Assembly: GCA_902728285.1 (NCBI GenBank)
Contig: CACVBU010000026.1
Coordinates: 310,001 to 374,000 of the forward strand
Length of the DNA: 64,000 nucleotides
Direction: 5' to 3'
From: Clytia hemisphaerica
Lineage: Eukaryota > Cnidaria > Hydrozoa > Leptothecata > Clytiidae
Shown one piece after another: positions 59,458-64,000 of this stretch. The first letter of the stretch is position 1; each line of letters opens with the position of its first letter. Made by a program: the position numbers and the translations under genes. The notes under the pieces are model-generated. The model saw only the letters and a list, made by a program, of their open reading frames with translations, was not told where the DNA came from and made no database searches.

Positions 59458-60264
59458 CATTTTCGCTTCTTTGAATACTTATGTGGTTAATACACCCGCA
59501 ATAAAATTCTAGTTCGTGGTGGACGGTTTAACTTAAATTCTTAATCTGATCATACACGCTTATTGCTTCAGTCTACATTAATTTACTTACACAAAAATCC
59601 CTAATCAGTGTATTTGGTTTTGGTAAAAATTCTTCAGGCAAAATGGCTGCTGCCGGATATGAGCAAGCCATAAGGTTCCCTTTTCACACTGTTGAAAATC
59701 CATCGGTACAAAAACCATTAAAAAAGCAATTGAATCTCTGTAAGGGCTCCAAACTTACGAAAATCAAAAGTCAACTCCCTCACATGGTTACAAATTCTTG
59801 AAATTTGGACTAAAATTAATTTTTGGCTCTAAATGTCAAAAACCGGACAAAATCTTTACAATTCAGTCTCTCTAAGGGTCGACGATTTTTCGAACTTTGG
59901 CTCAAACATACCCGTCATTTCGCAAACCTAGGCTATTCTCGTTACAATAAGCCAGTAAAAATGTTTACCCTGCGAAGTGTACGAATTGCGAGTGATGCTT
60001 AGAGTTCAGTGTAGTTTTTAAAAGAATGTGAAATTCCAGCTGGGGATCCCATCGGATATTAGACGATGTTATTGTCCGTTACAATGATAGTAAAGGCGGG
60101 AATATATGGCGGTTTGCGAATTTTCTTCGGCTTTGGGCTTATTTCTTAGATAGTGATTTGTCTTAGACTATAGCATAGTCTAATCGGATATGTGATAACT
60201 TTTACATTGATACATAAATCGTCCCCCTATTGTGATTTAAGCAACGTTGTGTGAAGACACACTA

Positions 60265-60441
60265 CATTAAAGGAAGAAATTTTGGCGGAAAGAAAATTTG
60301 ACGGATTTGGCCGAAAACCACCAAATTAAATTCCCGTCAAAATTAATTTTCTCAGCCATCCGCCAAATTAAATTCCGTCTGAAAAAACTTTTTTGGGCAT
60401 CCACCAAATTAAATTCCCGTCAAAATTTCTCCCTTTAATGC
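60265..60441. repeat. TIR repeat, GGCGGAAAG / CACCAAATTAAATTCCCG type
   Basis: CATTAAAGGAAGAAATTTTG at the left and CAAAATTTCTCCCTTTAATG at the right. Inside are three copies of (C/A)CCAAATTAAATTCCCGTC. A similar decayed sequence lies at about 47770-48010. Confidence 0.7.
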
Positions 60442-61534
60442 ACTGTCATGTCAAACAGTTTGATTTTCATTCGTTTTCATTCGTGTCAAAGTTCTCAATG
60501 CTAAGTGAAATTCCTAGAACACATCACATCAATCATATGATAGTTTGAAATGTAGACTGGGAATCCAGTCGTTTATAACGTTTTTGTGGAAAGCGAGAAA
60601 TTTTTATGTCGGGATATTCTAGACGACTATATTGATGCTCCTGTCAAGTTTTCTACTTCATATTTTTTACTGAGTTAAGTCGTCTAGCATGCTAGACTAT
60701 TTGAAATGTAACTTTCTCTCAGTTGAAGTGACATCATTTTTGTAAAAAGATAACAATAAAAAGATAACATCATCTATTCATGTTCAAAGTTCATTTTAAT
60801 TTATTACTTCGTCTATATCTGCATGTCCGAAAATTTAAGGTAAAAAGATTTTGGTCACGTATCAAGACACTCTGAACTTTTATATTGGAGTCTAATAGAG
60901 ACAAATCTCGTCCAACTTCAACCATTTTTTAACTTTTTCTGTTGAACCTGAAGTGAAAGAACTATTTGATTGGTGCTAGAACACCCCTGTCTCACATATC
61001 CGGCGGGATTGTCTCCTCATTGAAAATTTGGCTGAAATCATCCCTGTAGGAAAAAATACCTACCATTAAATTTTATTCCGATTTGCGAAAAAATAACCAT
61101 TTCCATTGAAAACGAAATGGGAAAAATCGTGACCTTCAAAGTTATTTAGATGAGATTTGAAATTGTTGTTTCCCAAAGTGTGAGAATAGAAATTTTTATC
61201 CCCACTTCAACCTTCAGAACTCCTTGTGTCAAAGTGGAAATCGATAAAAATACGAATATATAGAATCTTGGGTGAAATAGTTCTAAAATGAACTTTTTTT
61301 ACTTATGTACTATCATTTCCAGTAATAAGCTAGGCTTCTGCTCTAGCGAAAAAAGTTTCTTATAGCATTTCCCTGCTTATAGAGGCTGCTTAATACTATA
61401 TAGGAAGTATATCTATAGAGGTCTGCGATTCAGACTAGTAATAAGCCCCTATATTTCAGATATATAAAAATATTTTAGTACTCTAGAAGACTAAATTTCA
61501 GATTTCATACACATTTCTTTATTTTCCGAACAAA

Positions 61535-61750
61535 CTATATAAGAACACAAGGCTTCGATGACCGAAAAATTAAGAACTCGGACTGCGGACTCTAAAATAC
61601 CTGATTTCTTAAGAAAATGTCCAAAAATACACTTAACTTAAAAAATGGTGAAACTAAGAACACATTAAGAACTTTTTAAGTTTAAAACTCAAAGAGTTGA
61701 GAATTTCCGAAGGCCTCAAAAATTTTGGATTTTCTTATAAACGTCGTACT
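61535..61750 (-). mobile_element. TIR element, ATAAGAAC group, subfamily B, reversed copy
   Basis: AAACTATATAAGAACACAAG GCTTCGATG at one end and GATTTTCTTATAAACGTCGT A at the other; reverse of the 6552-6797 type. Confidence 0.65.
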
Positions 61751-62243
61751 TACAGAGTCAAGGGGATCAAGGGTCCAGAAAAAGTTCGAAATAAAGTATC
61801 AAAGAGAGGAAAATGTTCTTACCAGCCCACGGGTGTTGATTGTGATCATGCGTTTATAGTGAAGAAATGAAAACATTCGAAACAAATGAAAATTAGAAAA
61901 CAATTCTATAGTCGTGTGTAGAGACTACATGACTGCAGTAAAATCTATAATATGTGTATATGATGGTAAATGTCAACAAAAAAACAAGCAAGAAAAAATT
62001 CGATGAAATCTCTGTGTGTCTTCTGGTGGAATGAACACAACAACATGTTGAGACATGAAATTCTGTTTTTTTCATGTGATTGGTGATACCTTTCGTTCTA
62101 TGAGGTAAATGTTGAGACTGTTTTGTAAGAGGCGGAATTTGTGGGTATCAAATGTCACCAACAGGTGATGTCATTTTTGCTTCATTGGCTTGCTGAAGAA
62201 GGTGGTAAGCTGTTGAAAACTCTCAACGACGTTCCCTACGTAT

Positions 62244-62342
62244 TAGCATCAGCTTTTTTTAATGCTTACCGATAGCGCTAGATATTCTCTGGCGTCCATA
62301 AGTAACGTAAATAAAGCCTGGGATACACGGGGAAGAGGTTGG
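62244..62342 (-). mobile_element. Short TIR element, CCAACCTC type, copy 2
   Basis: Reverse complement of 40688-40799: GATAGCGCTAGATATTCTCT GGCGTC and AAATAAAGCCTGGGATACAC GGGGAAGAGGTTGG. Confidence 0.75.
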
Positions 62343-64000
62343 AAAACTCTATCTCAGAGCAATCTATTTTTCTATTCTTGCTGACTAACGGTGATATGAT
62401 TAAATCTTTTGTGAGAGCTATTAGAATCATATATAAATGAAAAAGGTGTCGTCACTGGTGAAATTAAGCGGAAGTTGAAAACTGATCATCGAAGACATTA
62501 ATTTTTCTTGGAAATTCGGTTACCTCATATAGATAGATCTACAATATTATTAGAAATGCTTGTGTCGGATTTTTTATAAGAAACGTACGAAAAAGGAGAA
62601 AAAGGAGAAAACGAAAAGCGAGCGACGAACGAACGAACGAACGAAATAAAGTGATGAACAGAAGATCTACCAATATTAACTTCTGGGCTCCATGATTGAG
62701 CCTTCGAATTCTCTGGCGCCCAGATGCATAAATTTTAATCCGATATGCTAAAGCTCTGAAGGTCGGCCTGGACCGGACTGCATAGCCTAGAAATCTAAGC
62801 TAGTTTGATTCAGTCACTAGGATAAATTTGATGGTTAAGTTGTGACTGAATAACTAGTATTCCAAGGCAAACTTAAAATCCGTAAATATAAAAAATCTTT
62901 AAAACACCGAAAATGCTATATTGCCATTAGCCGTGTGTCCCAGCCTTGTGAATACGGGCTTAGTTAACTAGGCTATGGACTGCAGTCCTCGTCTTCGGGG
63001 ATTGGCGGGTCCAAACGACATATTTTCAGCTTTACGTGCATTTAGTTGAGCCTGACTGGAGATGCGACACACCAGAGGCCGACTAACACCCTCTCTAATA
63101 GGAAATCGGCCCGCTTCCTTTAGAGCTAAAGCCTGGACGGCCGCCATCGGAATATCAGATAAGCCTTCGAACAAGCCAAAGGGTTAAGGGCTTGTTCTAT
63201 AACTCAGTCTTCTTGAATAAAGCAATATGTTTTCTTGAACACTGAAGCTCTAAACTGAAGGTTTAAATACACAAGCTGCAAAATTAAAGTCTGAAGTCAT
63301 GACATTTATTTATGATTGGTTCGAATTTATTGACACTAATGAATTTATCAGCTGTAAGTTGTAAAGCAAATAATATGGGAATAAAATCACGTGAACTTTT
63401 TCGATTAATCACATTTTTTGACTGCACTACTATAATTTTTAAACCCATGTATTATGCCCATATCCTTGGGCAGGCAAGGGATTTTGTAGCGAGAGCTCTG
63501 GTCTTTGAGGAGGAATATTGGTTGCAACATAATTTCCACGCTTGATCCGATTGTGACTTCTATTTTTCCCAGATGGAATACTGCCCCGTTCAATTAGTGC
63601 TTTAGACTGTTGGCTACTAGGTTGCGACCGAAAATTAGATAAGAGATATACGAATGAACAAACGATCGAATCAAATCTTTGTAATCACAGGGGTGGAAGG
63701 AACAAACAGCAGAAGGAAATTTAAAAAAGCATTTCTTGGTAAAATAAAAGCGAACTGGCAAAGTTGACCTATTGACGTAGAACTTGTCGTATAATTTGTA
63801 ACCCGGTATATACTTATGTTAGTTGCCTACTCGGCGCACTTTGTACTTATGCACGTGTTTATACTTGAAAGACCAGTTCATGATTATACTTTATACAACA
63901 TGGTCCATACCGAACTGGATTGAACTCGTTTTTTAAATTTTACAAATTGAAATGCCACTTGGGGCATTTGTGTTTTGGTTGTTGGAAGAGGTATAGAAAA

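Larger units (their letters stand above)
57979..64000. other. Right flank without a recognised gene
   Basis: No exon with a recognisable domain was found on either strand. Contents: 28S-derived fragment 59325-59457, repeats near 59860-59935, 60265-60441, 61535-61750 and 62244-62342, an ACGA run at 62625-62645, and a GC-richer block at 62940-63190. Short open frames such as 62968-63174 (minus) and 63312-63545 (plus) show no known motif. Confidence 0.5.

Noticed and set aside
59642-59797. Possible first exon MAAAGYEQAIRFPFHTVENP on the plus strand
   Set aside because: Good ATG context and a GTAAGG donor-like site, but no matching downstream exon and no known motif; too little support.
62968-63174. 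68-residue minus-strand open frame in a GC-richer block
   Set aside because: No motif; the block looks like a piece of a repeat and I could not define its borders.

Overview
This is a 64 kb piece of an animal nuclear genome, almost certainly a non-vertebrate metazoan. It is AT-rich, its genes are split by GT-AG introns of 0.1 to 11 kb, and its introns are full of small terminal-inverted-repeat (TIR) elements. A DZIP3-type HEPN gene, a compact BCL2-family gene and a divergent GPCR would suit a cnidarian, sponge or another early-branching or lophotrochozoan animal. I cannot fix the phylum.

The first 46.8 kb is one gene on the plus strand: the last 29 coding exons (435-46842) of a large, highly charged, probably coiled-coil protein. 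All 28 internal junctions are GT-AG and keep one frame, giving 1,786 visible residues plus the stop; the 5' end lies left of the window. The protein consists of three successive modules of about 406, 415 and 471 residues, each with the same order of sub-blocks and matching intron positions, followed by a more degenerate fourth module and an acidic, Ser-rich tail. I do not recognise the family.

Two other genes lie inside its introns on the opposite strand. Intron 9 (13232-18079) holds an intronless class A GPCR (14226-15192) broken by one frameshift. Intron 18 (27164-38105) holds a two-exon gene (28873-33144) for a 1,122-residue protein with a DZIP3-like HEPN region, a block of 17 cysteines, an RNxxxH motif and four repeats of an unknown domain. 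Its two long reading frames look like two genes, but a phase-matched donor and acceptor join them.

Downstream, on the minus strand, lies a BCL2-family gene: its main exon (56175-56744) carries BH1 and BH2, and its last exon, 4.8 kb away (51224-51340), carries the tail anchor. No convincing gene was found in 46843-51223 or 57300-64000.

Much of the non-coding sequence is made of short non-autonomous DNA transposons: TTAA-flanked (piggyBac-like), 8-bp-duplication (hAT-like), 3-bp-duplication, a large group ending in CACG(C/T)TTTTTTATAAGAA, and foldback elements. There are also a tRNA-derived SINE, two degenerate 28S rRNA fragments, and a 65-bp minisatellite that appears to be the expanded inside of a TIR element.
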